A stretch of DNA of 64,000 nucleotides from Sweltsa coloradensis. Taxonomy: Eukaryota > Arthropoda > Insecta > Plecoptera > Chloroperlidae. The notes under the pieces are model-generated. The model saw only the letters and a list, made by a program, of their open reading frames with translations. It had not been told where the DNA came from and made no database searches. Positions 62,523 to 64,000 of this stretch are shown here, in pieces. Made by a program: the position numbers and the translations under genes. Position 1 is the stretch's first letter. Each line of letters starts with the position of its first letter. Location: the NCBI GenBank assembly GCA_024449915.1, contig JAMZAV010000055.1:496001-560000 (forward strand), given 5' to 3'.

Positions 62523-64000
62523 AATAATATAAATAACATAAATAAGTAAAACCAATAATAAAACAATAATATAATATTAAATAATTAAGATCTACATAAG
62601 GGAAATAATGACAATTAAAACTGGCAATTCATGTTGTAAATAACTAAGTAACAAGGGACAAGAAAAGAACAGAGCTCTCTCGTGAATCAGGGACAAGAAA
62701 CTTGATTTCGTTGGCTTTGAAGCAAACAAGTCGACGAACAGAGCTCTTTGATTCGGCGTATGCTTAGTTTCTTGCAGCTTGCTAGCTTAATGTACCACAC
62801 TGCTTATGCATGTTATTACGTTACACCTTGCCCTCCTCCCTGTCGCACTACTTCTTTTTAAGCGCGGCCGTTCTTAGGAGTCAACCAAACAAAAATGTAA
62901 CAATGAAAAAGCACATTGAAGTTTGACAGTCCATTAGGACGATCGTTGCATGCGAATAACCCAACATGACACTCGTAGAAAATGTCCGAACTTTTTCCCG
63001 TTTCTAAAACGTGTTGACCTATTTCCATATAAGAAAGAAATATTATATAAGATCTCAGAAGAAAAAGTTGCAGACTTTCGTTCCGTGAAAAAGTATACTA
63101 AAAAAATATAAAACAAACTTAATTCGTATGTATAAACAGTCGACTTATACAGCTGTAAGTGAATTCCATTTAGGGGATATCCCACAGTTATAAATTATAT
63201 TGTACCTCGTTGTTTCGACACGTCGACAAAGTTAGCGTCCAGAAATGTCATAACCTTATGGTGGTTTATGTAATTAAAGTATGCTCCAGCAGCTTAAAGG
63301 GATGTTAACCAATATAGAATCGAGCTGAGTCTAGTTTTATAGAAATCATGAGTAGAATACGAGAACCATCAACCCCGCAGTCTAGATCTAAGTAGTCTAC
63401 GCAAAGGCGCGGTTAATATGAACGAGGCGAGGCTTAAACTAGATAACAAACGTAATTTCAGTGCGGTTGTTAACCGACGTAAACTTCTACAGAGAGTGAT
63501 TAGATCTGTATTTACGTCTGTCTTATGTGTCGCGTCGTAAACGCCCTCTGAGTGGTTCAGTAATTCCCACGCACTATTTCCCTATATATACCATAGGGGA
63601 TCCCTCGGTTTTAACCGCCACGAAACCCTTGGATGACGCCCAAGAGTCGGAAGGAACTCCGACTGTACGCGCAACGCACTTAATTATATAAAACAAGATC
63701 GATGCTCTCAAGACGAATTATTTTTTTACATGTCGACATTCGGAATCCCAAGACCGTAATTGAATTTGTCTGCCTTCAATGTTTTAGCAAATTACTTTTT
63801 TTTATAAATATATTAAGCTGAATTCTTAGAAAAAGTTGTTTTCTTTCGTTATCAGGCCGAGTGAGAATGTTTGTTAGTTTACATGACGGATGGCGGGCTA
63901 GGAAGCAAAGTGAAGGAAAGAAGATATTACACAAACCGCGTACAAGATGGTGAAGATTGTCTGCAGGGTTATATCATCATGCTAGCACGTACTTCACACA
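61636..64000. other. Unassigned DNA with a microsatellite and a TATA word
   Basis: An (AAAT)n tract lies at 62476-62524. CCCTATATATACC at about 63582 is a TATA-like word in a slightly CpG-rich stretch, but no gene can be attached to it. No coding block is visible to the end of the window. Confidence 0.4.
62476..62524. repeat. (AAAT)n microsatellite
   Basis: About twelve AAAT units run uninterrupted. Confidence 0.95.

Noticed and set aside
63575..63660. TATA-box promoter near the window end
   Set aside because: A TATA word alone in AT-rich DNA is common. No exon or leader can be attached to it before the window ends.

Overview
This window is AT-rich, gene-poor DNA of an animal, most likely an arthropod or other invertebrate with a large, repeat-filled genome. 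Reasons: no long uninterrupted bacterial-style genes, coding blocks bounded by GT-AG-type splice signals, a BEL/Pao LTR retrotransposon (a group confined to animals), a Penelope-like element with hammerhead ribozymes, a hAT DNA transposon, several MITE-like foldbacks and tRNA-derived repeats. The species cannot be fixed from the sequence.

The best-supported structure is a nested transposon at 4213-13584. A short hAT-type element (4221-13576) has matching ends and a perfect 8-bp target duplication, ATGGACAA. Inside it sits a complete BEL/Pao retrotransposon (4786-12434) with two LTRs of about 630 bp and a perfect 5-bp duplication, CGTAC. Gag, protease, reverse transcriptase, RNase H and integrase motifs occur in the canonical order, but the reading frame is shattered by homopolymer-rich changes. 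These changes start inside the 5' LTR and stop just after the 3' LTR, so they look more like bad consensus sequence than natural decay.

Host coding evidence is confined to the minus strand. A CpG-rich 294-codon exon (41968-42849) encodes a Pro/Arg-rich repeat protein with an ATG start and a good 5' splice site. A second probable exon (2917-3186) has strong GC3 bias. Both are phase 0 and could belong to one gene with a roughly 39-kb intron. No other host gene can be defended.

The remainder is repeats. A Penelope-like remnant at about 35200-35900 has two hammerhead-ribozyme cores flanking a piece of the endonuclease tail. A tandem array at 50.1-52.5 kb has units carrying what looks like a tRNA-Ala primer-binding site. 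There are near-identical tandem duplications at 18.8 and 28.4 kb, a near-perfect 154-bp-arm hairpin at 38.0 kb, a MITE at 61.3 kb, minisatellites at 56.1 and 61.0 kb, TA and AAAT microsatellites, and several tRNA-like SINE fragments. Large stretches between these show nothing that can be assigned.
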